A DNA stretch of 64,000 nt from Paenibacillus lignilyticus (GTDB taxonomy: Bacteria; Bacillota; Bacilli; Paenibacillales; Paenibacillaceae): contig NZ_JAGKSP010000004.1 of the NCBI RefSeq assembly GCF_017942085.1, positions 310,001 through 374,000 on the forward strand, in the 5' to 3' direction. A program made the position numbers and the translations under genes. Below are positions 39,928 through 49,508 of the stretch, in pieces. Under the pieces are notes generated by a model. It was given only the letters and a program-made list of their open reading frames with translations. It was not told where the DNA came from and did no database searches. The number at the start of each line of letters is the position of its first letter. The stretch's first letter is position 1.

Positions 39928-42003
39928 ATGAAAACCGTCAAAACAAAGATTATGATTGCCATTATTATGTGCTCGGTTGTCGCAGTACTAGTTGTTGGAT
40001 TAATAGGAATCAATACAGCCAATCAAATGCTGAAGCATTCCTCCGACGAGGCGGCCAAGCTGAACGTCGATTCCAATGCGAAGAGCTTGAATCTTACGAT
40101 TGAGGCGATCGAGCAGTCGGTGAACGGACTTGCTGTCTCGGCCATCTCGATGCTGGATGATGTACAGAAATTTAAGACAGACGCTGGTTACGTGAAGGAT
40201 CTTCAAGAGAAAATTAGACCCTTGGCCGAACAATTCTCGCAAAATACCGAAGGCGCCATGGCGTTCTATATCCGGTTCAATCCGGATTTCACCGCTCCTA
40301 CATCGGGACTGTTCCATGCGGATTCGGACGGCGATGGCAAGATCGAACAATTGACGCCTACGGATTTCAGTCAGTATGATCCGACTGATCTCGCTCATGT
40401 GGGATGGTATTATATCCCGGTGAACGCTGGCAAACCGGTGTGGCTTGATCCTTATATGAACGAGAACATCAACGTCAAAATGATCAGCTATGTCGTACCG
40501 ATCTTCAAAGAAGGCGAGTCCATCGGTATCGTAGGCATGGATATTAACTTTAACTTATTTACAGATATCGTCAGCAGCATCAAGCCTTATGCGAATAGCT
40601 ATGGCGCGTTGCTTAATGCGAATCTTGATTTCCTCATTCATCCGCAATTGAAGCAAACCGATAATTTGGCGAAGATTCATGCGAATTTAGCGGAACAGAT
40701 CAAGAAGCAAGAACTTGGAGTCACGACGGTGCAAGAAAACAACGAAGACAAGATGATCTCTTATGCAAAGCTGTCCAACGGGCAAACGCTGCTGATTGAT
40801 TCTTCGAAAAGCGATATTTATCGTGATGTGTTCACGCTCAGGAAGCGTATTATGATCGTATTAATCGGCGTCGTGCTCCTAGCCGCACTAGTTGCATACT
40901 TGATGGGCAGAAGAATTTCGAAGCCGCTGAAGACGCTTATTCTCGATATGAGACGGGTCAAGGAAGGCGACTTCACGATTCGCACATCCATCCTCGGCAA
41001 GGACGAAATCGGTGAGATTGGATCGAATTTCAATCGTATGGTGGAAGAGCTGGAGAACCTCACGAGAAACATTCGCACGGTATCCGGTCATATTCATTCT
41101 TCGTCTCGTTCTCTTGCTTCCGTAGCGGAGGAGGTAACGGCATCTTCAGAGGAAGTTTCGGCTTCCTTGCACGAGATTGCCCAAGGCAATAAGATGCAAT
41201 CGTATTCGATTGAGAAGAGCTCCGAAATATCCGCGAATCTATCGAATAAATTTAAGCAGCTATATGACAATACGCATGTCATTCTTCAAGTCGTGGACGG
41301 CATGCAGGTCAGCAACGAGAACGGAATGTCGCTCATGCATGATCTGAATGCGATCAATCAAGATAACGGATCGGCGATTAACAATATCGAGCGGGAAATT
41401 TTCAATCTAAATGACAAAACGCAAAACATCAGCACGATCATCGAGCAGCTCACCCATATCGCGACTCAGACCAATTTGCTGGCGCTGAATGCATCCATTG
41501 AATCATCGAGAGCGGGAGAAGCCGGGAAAGGTTTCGCTGTCGTGGCGAGCGAGATTAGGAAGCTGGCGGAGCAGTCGCGGAAATCGACGGAAGACATTAG
41601 CGAAATCATCCTGAATGTGCAGTCGGATGCCAACCATACGGTCGGTGCCATGAAGCAAGTGAAGGAGAGATCGCTGGAGCAATCCGAGGCCGTTCACCAG
41701 CTAAGCCAGGCATTCGGAATGCTGTCGGGCACGATCAACCAAATTACCGATATCCTTCAAACGAACGGCGCGTTCATCACCGAAGTATCCGGAGATTCCA
41801 ATCAATTAGCCGGCGAGGTTCATGAGATGTCGTCCATCTCCGAAGAGAGCGCGGCATCCTCCGAGCAGGTATCGGAAACGATGGCAGAGCAGGTGAAGGG
41901 CTTCGGGAAAGTCGTGGAAGAGGCGGATGCGCTCAATGCATTGTGTGTGACGTTGAATGATCTCGTAAAGAGATTTCACGTGAACGAATCGTCTAAAGTT
42001 TAA
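39928..42003 (+). CDS. Methyl-accepting chemotaxis protein (dCache, HAMP, MA)
   Basis: 691 residues: TM1 about 8-28, double-Cache extracellular domain to about 285 with [20 protein letters not shown] and [22 protein letters not shown]2 about 308-328, HAMP, and a signalling domain with the hairpin tip [20 protein letters not shown] followed by [20 protein letters not shown]. The dCache domain commonly binds amino acids or small acids. The receptor is alone here, without che genes; a typical accessory receptor feeding a chemotaxis system elsewhere. Confidence 0.95.
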   Translation: MKTVKTKIMIAIIMCSVVAVLVVGLIGINTANQMLKHSSDEAAKLNVDSNAKSLNLTIEAIEQSVNGLAVSAISMLDDVQKFKTDAGYVKDLQEKIRPLAEQFSQNTEGAMAFYIRFNPDFTAPTSGLFHADSDGDGKIEQLTPTDFSQYDPTDLAHVGWYYIPVNAGKPVWLDPYMNENINVKMISYVVPIFKEGESIGIVGMDINFNLFTDIVSSIKPYANSYGALLNANLDFLIHPQLKQTDNLAKIHANLAEQIKKQELGVTTVQENNEDKMISYAKLSNGQTLLIDSSKSDIYRDVFTLRKRIMIVLIGVVLLAALVAYLMGRRISKPLKTLILDMRRVKEGDFTIRTSILGKDEIGEIGSNFNRMVEELENLTRNIRTVSGHIHSSSRSLASVAEEVTASSEEVSASLHEIAQGNKMQSYSIEKSSEISANLSNKFKQLYDNTHVILQVVDGMQVSNENGMSLMHDLNAINQDNGSAINNIEREIFNLNDKTQNISTIIEQLTHIATQTNLLALNASIESSRAGEAGKGFAVVASEIRKLAEQSRKSTEDISEIILNVQSDANHTVGAMKQVKERSLEQSEAVHQLSQAFGMLSGTINQITDILQTNGAFITEVSGDSNQLAGEVHEMSSISEESAASSEQVSETMAEQVKGFGKVVEEADALNALCVTLNDLVKRFHVNESSKV

Positions 42004-42060
42004 CTTTTGTTGTCAATTGCAGCTTAATAAGCTATAGTGAGGATAATTTCATATTGAAAG

Positions 42061-42150
42061 TACGGGTGCTGGATGGAGTCTGGCTGAGATAGGGAACGTT
42101 ATTTCCCTGACCGTTAATCTGAACCAGGTAATGCTGGCGTAGAGAACGTA
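42061..42150 (+). promoter_or_regulatory. TPP riboswitch (thi box)
   Basis: Contains the conserved TPP-binding blocks in order: GGGTGC, GGCTGAGATAGGGAA, CTGACC, CTGAACCAGGTAATGCTGGC and GTAGAGAA. P1 can close between TACG and CGTA at the ends. It precedes a terminator and the ten-gene thiamine operon, so binding of thiamine diphosphate should stop transcription. Confidence 0.95.
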
Positions 42151-42158
42151 TCGAATTC

Positions 42159-42190
42159 AAACCATTCGTATATTCTCGGATGGTTTTTTT
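42159..42190 (+). terminator. Expression-platform terminator of the TPP riboswitch
   Basis: AAACCATTCG and CGGATGGTTT enclose an AT-rich loop and run into seven T residues, nine bases after the aptamer. Confidence 0.9.
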
Positions 42191-42234
42191 CTGTTGTTCG
42201 TGCCTGCTTTCCTACGGAAAGGAGAAGATAGGTA

Positions 42235-43527
42235 TTGGAAGATTCCTTTATTTCACGTGTGCAGCAACAGGTAGAGGAACGACAGGATGAACTGTTTGCG
42301 CTGCTGGCGGAATTGATCGCTTTCCCGACCGTCAGCCCGCCTGCGCGAAACACGTTAAAGGCACAGCAGTTCTTGGCGGAATATCTCCGAACGAATGGTT
42401 TCGAGACGGAGTTGTGGGAGGTTTATCCCGGCGATCCTAACGTGACTGCGATCAAATACGGCACGCAGCGGGAGACGCATCAAAGTCTGCTGCTGAACGG
42501 TCATATGGACGTAGCCGAGGTTGGAGATAGCAGCGAGTGGGAAGAGACTCCTTTTCGGCTAACCCTGAAAGAGGGTAGAGCCTACGGCAGGGGAACAGCG
42601 GATATGAAAGGCGGGCTGGCCGCGCTGCTATTCGCCGTGAAACTGCTAACCGAGGCGGGCGTAGAGCTAAGAGGCGATCTGCTGTTCCATTCGGTTATCG
42701 GAGAAGAGGCCGGTGAAGCGGGGACGCGCGCTTGCATGGAACGCGGTTATAAGGCGGATTTCGCCGTTGTGGCGGATACAAGCGGAATGGCAATACAAGG
42801 ACAAGGCGGGGTCATCACCGGCTGGGTGACGATTCAAAGTCCGGTTACCTATCACGATGGCATGCGAGCGCGAATGATCCATGCCGGCGGCGGCATTCAA
42901 GGGGCCAGCGCGATCGAGAAGATGGCCAAACTGATTACAGGGCTTCAGGAGCTGGAGCGCTACTGGGCAGTGACCAAATCTTACCCCGGTTTTCCGGCCG
43001 GTTCGAATACGATCAATCCCGCAGTTATTGAAGGGGGTCGCCACGCGGCCTTTATTGCAGATAAATGCGCGTTGTGGATCACGGTGCATTTCTATCCCGA
43101 TGAGGATTATGAAACGGTTGCTGCCGAGATCGAGGAGCATTTGCTCGCCATTGCGCAAGCCGATCCTTGGCTGCGGAACAATCCGCCTGTTTTCCGATGG
43201 GGAGGGAGGTCGATGATCGAGGAGCGCGGCGAAGTCTTTCCTTCTCTGAAGCTGGACAGGGAGAGCGAGGGGCTGAAGGCATTGTCCGCCAACCACCAGC
43301 AAATGCTAGGTGCCGAACCGCAGTTGGGCATGAGTCCATCCGTAACGGATGCAGGCTGGCTGGGGCGGGCAGGCATACCGACGGTCATCTACGGTCCCGG
43401 CGAGCTTGAGCATGCGCATGCCGTTAATGAAAGCACAGATATGAAGGAACTGGTGGATTATGTCAAAGTCATGATCGGCTTCATTGCGGATTGGTGTAAT
43501 CGGAGAAAGCCGAGCCATGAAGGATAG
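42235..43527 (+). CDS. ylmB: M20-family deformylase for thiamine pyrimidine salvage
   Basis: 430 residues, M20 dinuclear zinc peptidase fold: LLLNGHMDVAEVGD, GRGTADMKGGLAALL, SVIGEEAGEAGTRACM and the lid domain, ending near the metal ligand HAHAVNESTDMK. In Bacillus, YlmB removes the formyl group from N-formyl-4-amino-5-aminomethyl-2-methylpyrimidine, a breakdown product of thiamine. The position behind a TPP riboswitch and before tenA and thiZXY makes this role likely, although an ArgE/DapE-like sequence alone would not prove it. TTG start with AAGGAG at 42219-42224. Confidence 0.85.
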   Translation: MEDSFISRVQQQVEERQDELFALLAELIAFPTVSPPARNTLKAQQFLAEYLRTNGFETELWEVYPGDPNVTAIKYGTQRETHQSLLLNGHMDVAEVGDSSEWEETPFRLTLKEGRAYGRGTADMKGGLAALLFAVKLLTEAGVELRGDLLFHSVIGEEAGEAGTRACMERGYKADFAVVADTSGMAIQGQGGVITGWVTIQSPVTYHDGMRARMIHAGGGIQGASAIEKMAKLITGLQELERYWAVTKSYPGFPAGSNTINPAVIEGGRHAAFIADKCALWITVHFYPDEDYETVAAEIEEHLLAIAQADPWLRNNPPVFRWGGRSMIEERGEVFPSLKLDRESEGLKALSANHQQMLGAEPQLGMSPSVTDAGWLGRAGIPTVIYGPGELEHAHAVNESTDMKELVDYVKVMIGFIADWCNRRKPSHEG

Positions 43528-43554
43528 AACCTGCAAGAGGATGGAGGAATACCA

Positions 43555-44226
43555 GTGAGTCGATTTAGTGATAGGCTGTACCATTCAGCGCATGAAATTT
43601 GGGCCAAGAGCCATCAGCATCCTTTTCTGACGGAATTGCGGGAGGGGACGCTTGATCCGCGGCGGTTCATCTATTATTTGAAGCAAGATTATGTCTATCT
43701 GATCGATTACGCCAAGCTGTTCGCGTTCGGCAGCATGAAGGCCGGAGATATGGAAACGATGGTAAAGTTCGCAGAATTGCTTCATTCCACGCTGCATGTC
43801 GAGATGGCGCTCCACCGAGGTTACGCGGAGCGATTCGGCGTGACGAGAGAAGAGCTGGAGCAGACGCATCCTGCGCCTACTACGGTTGCGTACACCAAAT
43901 ATTTGCTGGATGTCGCTCAACAGGGATCGCTCGCAGAAGTCGTAGCGGCGCTGCTCCCCTGCATGTGGAGTTACCAGGAGATCGGGGCAACGTTCATGAA
44001 GATTCCGGGGGCGTTGGAGCATCCGCTGTATCGGGAGTGGATCTTGATGTACGGCTCCGAGGAGTTCGAGGCACTGACGAATTGGTGCATTGGTTTAATG
44101 GATCGTTTGGCAGAAGGCCTTCCTGAACGAGAGCTTGCGCAGCTGGAGGAGCGTTTCCTCATGGCTTCCAAGCTTGAATATCTGTTCTGGGATATGGCCT
44201 ATCGGCAAGAGGAGTGGCCGGTTTGA
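43555..44226 (+). CDS. tenA: Thiaminase II / aminopyrimidine aminohydrolase TenA
   Basis: 223 residues, all-helical TenA fold. FTLEL-like DPRRFIYYLKQDYVYLIDYA and LLPCMWSYQEIGATF are characteristic; the active-site C in LLPCMWSY and E/D residues are present. In the salvage route TenA hydrolyses 4-amino-5-aminomethyl-2-methylpyrimidine to the hydroxymethylpyrimidine. GTG start after ATGGAGGAA. The last bases overlap the start of the ATPase gene. Confidence 0.93.
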   Translation: MSRFSDRLYHSAHEIWAKSHQHPFLTELREGTLDPRRFIYYLKQDYVYLIDYAKLFAFGSMKAGDMETMVKFAELLHSTLHVEMALHRGYAERFGVTREELEQTHPAPTTVAYTKYLLDVAQQGSLAEVVAALLPCMWSYQEIGATFMKIPGALEHPLYREWILMYGSEEFEALTNWCIGLMDRLAEGLPERELAQLEERFLMASKLEYLFWDMAYRQEEWPV

Positions 44227-45041
44227 GCACAACAGTAGAAGCAGGAAAACAGCAAGCCGCGTTATCGGTACGCGGGCTTAGCTTCTCTTTTCCGCAAGAA
44301 TCACCCTTGTTCGAAGCTTTGAGCTTCGATATTAAACATGGCGAGTTTGTCAGCATTCTGGCAGCAAGCGGGATCGGCAAAACAACCCTATTCCGGCTGT
44401 TGTCCGGTCTGCTTGTTCCTACAGCGGGCACGATTGCGATAGGTGAAGCGGGCAACTCCGCGAGAGATGCAACGAAGCTGGGGAAGATCGGCTATATGCC
44501 GCAAAAGGACTGCCTTCTCTCATGGAGATCCGTGCTGGATAATGCCGCAATTGGCTTGGAGCTGCGCGGAGCGTCCAAGCGGGAAGCCCGTCGCCAAGTG
44601 TTGGAGCTGCTGCCGGGTCTGGGGCTTGAAGGAACGGAAAGCAAATATCCGCATGAGCTATCCGGCGGCATGCGCCAGCGCGTATCGTTTCTGCGTTCCC
44701 TTCTGGGCGGTGGAGAGCTGTTTCTGCTGGATGAACCGTTCAGCGCTTTGGATGCGATGACGCGGATCAGCATGCAAGAGTGGCTGCTGCAAGTATGGGA
44801 GCAGCATCGCAAGACGATTCTGTTCATCACGCACGATGTTGACGAGGCGCTGCTCCTATCTGATCGGGTACTTGTCGCTGCGCAATCGCCCATTACGACT
44901 CTTCGTGAGCTGAACGTAAATCTGCCTCGCCCCCGCAGCTATGAGGCGGCGCTGGATGAGACGTTCATCGGCTTGAAGCGACAGCTGCTGGATTGGATCG
45001 GTTTTGGAGCCGGCGGCTCGAATGGAGGAGGCCGGTCATGA
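44223..45041 (+). CDS. thiZ: ThiZ, ATPase of the pyrimidine-salvage importer
   Basis: ABC ATPase, about 272 residues: Walker A AASGIGKTT, Q-loop MPQKDCLLSW, signature LSGGMRQRV, Walker B ELFLLDEPFSALD and the switch H in ITHDVDEA. The TTG at 44223 overlaps the tenA stop and is well placed after AGGAG (44210-44214); a GTG at 44214 is also in frame. Together with ThiX and ThiY it forms the importer for formylaminopyrimidine. Confidence 0.93.
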   Translation: MSTTVEAGKQQAALSVRGLSFSFPQESPLFEALSFDIKHGEFVSILAASGIGKTTLFRLLSGLLVPTAGTIAIGEAGNSARDATKLGKIGYMPQKDCLLSWRSVLDNAAIGLELRGASKREARRQVLELLPGLGLEGTESKYPHELSGGMRQRVSFLRSLLGGGELFLLDEPFSALDAMTRISMQEWLLQVWEQHRKTILFITHDVDEALLLSDRVLVAAQSPITTLRELNVNLPRPRSYEAALDETFIGLKRQLLDWIGFGAGGSNGGGRS

Positions 45042-45790
45042 AACGACGTTTAATCGCTAATGTACCTGTCCTTCTGTTCGTGCTGCTGCTGGCTGTGTTA
45101 TGGGAAGTCGGAACCAGGGTTATGAACATCCCGCATTACATCATTCCGAGGCTATCCGATGTGTTTGTCTCCATGTGGGAGAATAAACAGCTGCTTGGGA
45201 AACATTTTGGCGTCACCCTGGGAGAATCCCTGCTCGGATTAGGAATTTCGGTGCTGTTCGGAACGCTGGCTGCCGCTTGGATTGAAAGCTCCGGCTTAGC
45301 GAAGAAGACGGTTTACCCGCTTATTGTCGGTTCCCAGACGATTCCGATCATCGCTTTATCGCCGATTATGGTGATGTGGTTCGGCTATGAGATCTGGAGC
45401 AAGATTGCCGTGGTCGTGCTGTTCACCTTCTTCCCGCTTGCTGTGAATACGGCGGATGGGCTTCGCTCGGCAGATCCCGATATCGGGGAGCTGATGCGAA
45501 CGATGGGGGCACGCAAACGCGATCTTCTTACGAAATGGAAGATTCCGTCTGCACTTCCGGGATTCTTCACGGGGCTGAAGATGGCAGCCGCGATCAGTGT
45601 CGGTGGCGCTACGCTTGGGGAATGGCTCGGAGGCGAGAACGGCCTCGGGATGTACACGAAGCGGGCATCCAATATGCTGCGCGGTGAAGCGGTGTTCTCA
45701 GGCGTGATTTTGCTGTCGGTTATGGGGATCATCTTGTTCCTCGCGGTTCAATGGTTAGAGCGCGCATGCCTTGGTCATCGCAGAAGTTAA
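45038..45790 (+). CDS. thiX: ThiX, permease of the pyrimidine-salvage importer
   Basis: About 250 residues, six predicted helices of the SsuC/TauC type. The coupling loop GELMRTMGARKRDLLTKWKI and GGATLGEWLGGENGLGMY are conserved in nitrate/taurine/ThiX permeases. The ATG overlaps the thiZ stop (ATGA) after GGAGGAGG. Confidence 0.93.
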   Translation: MKRRLIANVPVLLFVLLLAVLWEVGTRVMNIPHYIIPRLSDVFVSMWENKQLLGKHFGVTLGESLLGLGISVLFGTLAAAWIESSGLAKKTVYPLIVGSQTIPIIALSPIMVMWFGYEIWSKIAVVVLFTFFPLAVNTADGLRSADPDIGELMRTMGARKRDLLTKWKIPSALPGFFTGLKMAAAISVGGATLGEWLGGENGLGMYTKRASNMLRGEAVFSGVILLSVMGIILFLAVQWLERACLGHRRS

Positions 45791-45809
45791 GGTTAAAGGA
45801 GAAATGACA

Positions 45810-46808
45810 GTGAATCTACGTAAATGGTCGACAAGCACATGGAAAACGACAGCTCTTGCACTGGTCTTGCTGGTGGTTGCAGGCTGCGGGTCCAATAAGC
45901 AAGCTAACGGGGAGACGGAAATTACGGTACTGCTCGATTGGTATCCGAATGCGGTGCATACATTCCTGTATGCGGCGCAAGAGCAGGGATATTTTAAAGA
46001 CGCAGGCTTGAAAGTGAATCTGCAAACGCCGGCGGACACCAACGATGCGCTGAAGCTGGTGGCGACCGGGAAAGCGGATCTAGCACTGAGCTATCAAATG
46101 CAGGTGGCGATTTCACGTTCCGAAGGGATTCCGATTGTGTCTGTCGGCGCAATCGTTCGTCATCCGCTTAATCAACTGCTTGTTCTGGATTCAGAAGGCA
46201 TTAACAGTCCCAAGGATCTGGTCGGCAAAAAAATCGGTTACCCTTCGATTCCCCTCGATGAAGCGATTGTCAATACGATGGTGAAATCGGACGGAGGCGA
46301 CCCATCGAAGCTGTCGTATACCGACGTTGGCTGGGATCTGATCCCGGCGATGACGACGAAGAAGGTTGATGCCATCATTGGCGGTTATGTGAATCATGAG
46401 AAGCTGTTATTGGAGAAAGAAGGCGAGAAGCTGACGGCCTTCGATCCTTCTAAATACGGCGTGCCGGATTACTACGAGCTGGTACTTACGGCAAGCGAAG
46501 AAGGGCTGAACAATAAGAGCGCCGCGATTAAGAAGTTTATAGAGGCCGCTGCCAAAGGGCAGGCGTATACGGCGAGCCATCCGGATGAGTCGCTGCAGCT
46601 GTTGCTGGATGAACAGAGCGAGGAGTTTCCGCTGGACGCTGCGGTTGAGAAGCAAAGCTTAGCGATCTTGCTGCCGCTGATGGATGCGGGCACAGAACCG
46701 TTTGCCAGTCAGTCTGAGCAATCCTGGAACGACGTGATTACTTGGCTGACAGAGCAGGGTCAGATCTCGAAGAACGTGAAGGCAGCAGAAGCATTCCGCA
46801 ATTTGTAG
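45810..46808 (+). CDS. thiY: ThiY, solute-binding lipoprotein of the pyrimidine-salvage importer
   Basis: About 332 residues; lipobox VVAGC near residue 22. The mature part starts with VLLDWYPNAVHTFLYAAQEQ and contains the THI5/NMT1 pocket motifs SYQMQVAISRSEGIPIVSVG and IGGYVNHE. The GTG at 45810 lies eight bases after AAGGAG, a better fit than the ATG at 45804. It delivers N-formyl aminopyrimidine to ThiXZ. Confidence 0.92.
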   Translation: MNLRKWSTSTWKTTALALVLLVVAGCGSNKQANGETEITVLLDWYPNAVHTFLYAAQEQGYFKDAGLKVNLQTPADTNDALKLVATGKADLALSYQMQVAISRSEGIPIVSVGAIVRHPLNQLLVLDSEGINSPKDLVGKKIGYPSIPLDEAIVNTMVKSDGGDPSKLSYTDVGWDLIPAMTTKKVDAIIGGYVNHEKLLLEKEGEKLTAFDPSKYGVPDYYELVLTASEEGLNNKSAAIKKFIEAAAKGQAYTASHPDESLQLLLDEQSEEFPLDAAVEKQSLAILLPLMDAGTEPFASQSEQSWNDVITWLTEQGQISKNVKAAEAFRNL

Positions 46809-46826
46809 GCGAGGAGGGTCGGACAG

Positions 46827-47840
46827 GTGAATGAACGATATTCCAGGCAGATGCTGTTTGCGCCTATCGGGGAAGCCGGTCAGCAGAAGCTGAAGGAAAG
46901 CGCGGTCTTAATTGTTGGCATGGGCGCGCTGGGCACCGTGCTGGCTAACCATATGGTAAGAGCCGGCGTGGGCTTGGTGCGGTTTGTGGACCGCGATTAT
47001 GTGGAGCAGAGCAACTTGCAGCGGCAAATGTTATTTGATGAGGAAGATGTCCGGCAAGGATATCCCAAGGTTATAGCGGCAGAGAAGAAATTGCGCAAAA
47101 TCAACTCCGATGTCCGGCTCGAAGCGATCGTGGCCGATGTCACCGTTCATAATATGGAATCCCTCCTGGTGGGAATCGATTTGGTGCTCGATGGGACGGA
47201 TAATTTTCAAACGAGATTTCTGCTCAATGATGCATGCTTCAAGAAAGGCATTCCGTTTACGTATGGAGGTGCGGTCAGCTCGCGGGGGATGAGCGCGATT
47301 CTGGTTCCGGGGAGCACGCCTTGCCTGCGCTGCTTCATTCAATCCGCCGATGCCAGCGGGCAAACCTGCGATACGATCGGCGTCATTGCGCCTGTCGTCG
47401 ATATTGTCGCTTCCTATCAAGCCGTCGAAGCGATGAAGGTTCTCGTCGGCGCGCATGACAAACGCAGAAACAGCCTGGTGACCTTCGATCTGTGGGCGAA
47501 TCACTATTACGATATGAAGCTTGGCGAGCCGCGAAACAACTGCCCATGCTGCCAGTTAAAGCAATATCCCGCTCTGGATCGGGCGGAACAAGACTCGGCG
47601 ATCTCCTTGTGCGGACGAGAAACGGTGCAAATGGCCGGGAATGGCCCAATCGATTTGGAGATATGGCGAGCGCGGCTAGAGCCTGCAGTGGTGCAGGTGA
47701 GCGTGAATGCTTATTTGCTTCGGGCGGAGCTGCCGGAGGGAGAGAGACTGGTGCTTTTCCCGGATGGACGTGTATTTGTGCAGGGAACGGATGATTTGGT
47801 TCGCGCCAAGATTTTGTATGCCCGCTATATCGGAGCTTAA
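46827..47840 (+). CDS. thiF: ThiF/MoeB-family sulfur-carrier adenylyltransferase
   Basis: 337 residues. The Rossmann core starts RYSRQMLFAPIGEAGQQKL with VGMGALG, the arginine finger region NLQRQMLFDEEDV, and the adenylation motif DGTDNFQTR. Zinc cysteine pairs CLRC and CPCC, and the reactive T in GQTCDTIGVIAP, are conserved. It activates the C-terminal glycine of ThiS for sulfur transfer. About 85 extra C-terminal residues beyond the core look like a small accessory domain. GTG start after GAGGAGGGTC. Confidence 0.93.
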   Translation: MNERYSRQMLFAPIGEAGQQKLKESAVLIVGMGALGTVLANHMVRAGVGLVRFVDRDYVEQSNLQRQMLFDEEDVRQGYPKVIAAEKKLRKINSDVRLEAIVADVTVHNMESLLVGIDLVLDGTDNFQTRFLLNDACFKKGIPFTYGGAVSSRGMSAILVPGSTPCLRCFIQSADASGQTCDTIGVIAPVVDIVASYQAVEAMKVLVGAHDKRRNSLVTFDLWANHYYDMKLGEPRNNCPCCQLKQYPALDRAEQDSAISLCGRETVQMAGNGPIDLEIWRARLEPAVVQVSVNAYLLRAELPEGERLVLFPDGRVFVQGTDDLVRAKILYARYIGA

Positions 47841-47858
47841 TAGGGAGGGAATAGTAGA

Positions 47859-48476
47859 ATGAAAGAGTTTCGTTTATATGCGATTACTGGCGAGCAGTTC
47901 CACCCGGGCAGGGACATGATCGAAGTCATGGAGGAAGCGATTCTCGGCGGCGTGGATATCATTCAGCTGCGGGATAAAACAAGCGGTAAACCGGAGCTGC
48001 TGCAGAAAGCGAAGGCGCTTAGGGAGCTGACTCGGAAGCATGGCGTTACGTTTATCGTGAACGACCACATCGACGTTGCGATGGAGGTCGACGCGGATGG
48101 CATTCATCTGGGTCAAGATGATGTGCCGCTGCACGAAGCAAGACGGATCGTTGGCGACAAAATCATCGGCATCTCGACGCACAAGCTAGAAGAAGCGTTG
48201 CAGGCAGAACGAGACGGAGCGGATTATATCGGCGTCGGTCCCGTCTTCGCTACGAAGACCAAAGTCGATGTCGTTGATCCGGTAGGCGTATCGTATGTAC
48301 GCGATGTCGCTGCCAACATCCGCATTCCTTTTGTCGCAATTGGCGGCATTAAACTTGGCAACGTAGATGAAGTACTGGCTGCCGGAGCTACGCGTATCTG
48401 CGTGGTTAGCGGAATCGTAGGGAGCAGCGATGTGCGCGGGACTTGCGAAGCGTTCCTCGGGAAGCTGAATAAATAG
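47859..48476 (+). CDS. thiE: Thiamine-phosphate synthase
   Basis: 205 residues, TIM barrel: IIQLRDKTSGKPELLQKAKA, FIVNDHIDVAMEVDADGIHL, GQDDVPLHEAR, GVGPVFATKTK and FVAIGGIKLGNVDEVLAAGA. It joins the hydroxymethylpyrimidine diphosphate and thiazole phosphate moieties. A closely related TenI/ThiE pair cannot always be separated, but conserved KTK and DKTSGK residues favour ThiE. AGGGAGGG precedes the ATG. Confidence 0.9.
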   Translation: MKEFRLYAITGEQFHPGRDMIEVMEEAILGGVDIIQLRDKTSGKPELLQKAKALRELTRKHGVTFIVNDHIDVAMEVDADGIHLGQDDVPLHEARRIVGDKIIGISTHKLEEALQAERDGADYIGVGPVFATKTKVDVVDPVGVSYVRDVAANIRIPFVAIGGIKLGNVDEVLAAGATRICVVSGIVGSSDVRGTCEAFLGKLNK

Positions 48477-48486
48477 GGGTGAGCGT

Positions 48487-48684
48487 ATGGTGCTTGTAAT
48501 TAACGGACAGAAACAGGAGCTGGAAGTTCGGACGATCCAAGATGTCATTGCCCATTACGGGTTAGCCGGCAAGCCGATCGTGGTTGAGGCGGACGGGGCT
48601 GTTCTTACGGCCGCGCAATGGGAGACCGCAACCGTTCGTCCGGACATGCGAATCGAGCTAGTACATTTTGTCGGAGGAGGTTGA
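48487..48684 (+). CDS. thiS: Sulfur carrier protein ThiS
   Basis: 65 residues, ubiquitin-like beta-grasp fold ending in VHFVGGG; the final glycine pair is where ThiF adenylates and where the thiocarboxylate forms. AGGGGTGAG precedes the ATG. The next gene's ribosome site lies over its last codons. Confidence 0.93.
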   Translation: MVLVINGQKQELEVRTIQDVIAHYGLAGKPIVVEADGAVLTAAQWETATVRPDMRIELVHFVGGG

Positions 48685-48692
48685 CGGATCGA

Positions 48693-49472
48693 ATGAAGCA
48701 GGATGTGTTCAAGATTGGCGGCCGTGAATTATCTTCTCGTTTCTTTATCGGTACAGGACTTTTTCCTAATCCCTATGTGCAAATGGAAGCGATCAAAGCT
48801 TCGGGTGCCGAGGTGCTGACCTTTGCCATTCGCCGCATTAACTTAGAATCAACGGAGGACGATTCCATCCTTCAGCATTTGCAGGATGGCGAATATATCT
48901 ATCTTCCTAATACGTCCGGTGCGAGGACGGCGGATGAAGCGGTTCGTATTGCCCGATTGGCCCGTGCTTCCGGCCTAAGCGACTGGATTAAAGTCGAAAT
49001 TAGCGCGAACGAGCGCACGCTGCTGCCGGATCCGATCGAAACCTTGAAAGCGACCGAGATTCTCGTCAAGGAAGGGTTTACGGTGCTTCCTTATATCACG
49101 GATGATCCGATTATGTGCAAAAGACTTGAAGAAGCGGGCGCAGCGGCCGTTATGCCGGGTGCAGCGCCGATCGGAACCGGACTTGGCATACTGAATCCCT
49201 ATCATCTAAGCCTGATCGTTGAAGATGCGCAAGTGCCGATCATCGTGGATGCCGGCCTTGGTTCGGTGAGCGATGTCACGCAAGCGATGGAGCTAGGGGT
49301 ATCGGCTGTACTGATGAACACGCCTGTTGCCAAAGCGAGAAATCCCGTCGGCATGGCGCAAGCGATGAGAATGGGCATCGAAGCAGGCCGCCTTGCTTAT
49401 CTATCGGGCAGAATTGAGAAGAAGCGGTATGCGTCGGCGAGCAGCGGGTTGGATGCGTATAAATTGAAATAA
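48693..49472 (+). CDS. thiG: Thiazole synthase
   Basis: About 259 residues. [57 protein letters not shown] and [20 protein letters not shown] match ThiG; the catalytic lysine is in the WIKVE segment. It makes the thiazole phosphate from deoxyxylulose phosphate, dehydroglycine and the ThiS thiocarboxylate. GGAGGAGG at 48673-48680 precedes the ATG by 12 bases. Confidence 0.93.
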   Translation: MKQDVFKIGGRELSSRFFIGTGLFPNPYVQMEAIKASGAEVLTFAIRRINLESTEDDSILQHLQDGEYIYLPNTSGARTADEAVRIARLARASGLSDWIKVEISANERTLLPDPIETLKATEILVKEGFTVLPYITDDPIMCKRLEEAGAAAVMPGAAPIGTGLGILNPYHLSLIVEDAQVPIIVDAGLGSVSDVTQAMELGVSAVLMNTPVAKARNPVGMAQAMRMGIEAGRLAYLSGRIEKKRYASASSGLDAYKLK

Positions 49473-49508
49473 GCGAGCCGGAACGAGTGAGAGCTTGGGA
49501 GAGTTGGG

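Noticed and set aside
42667-43302. Minus-strand frame opposite ylmB
   Set aside because: No motif or ribosome site; ylmB is well supported.
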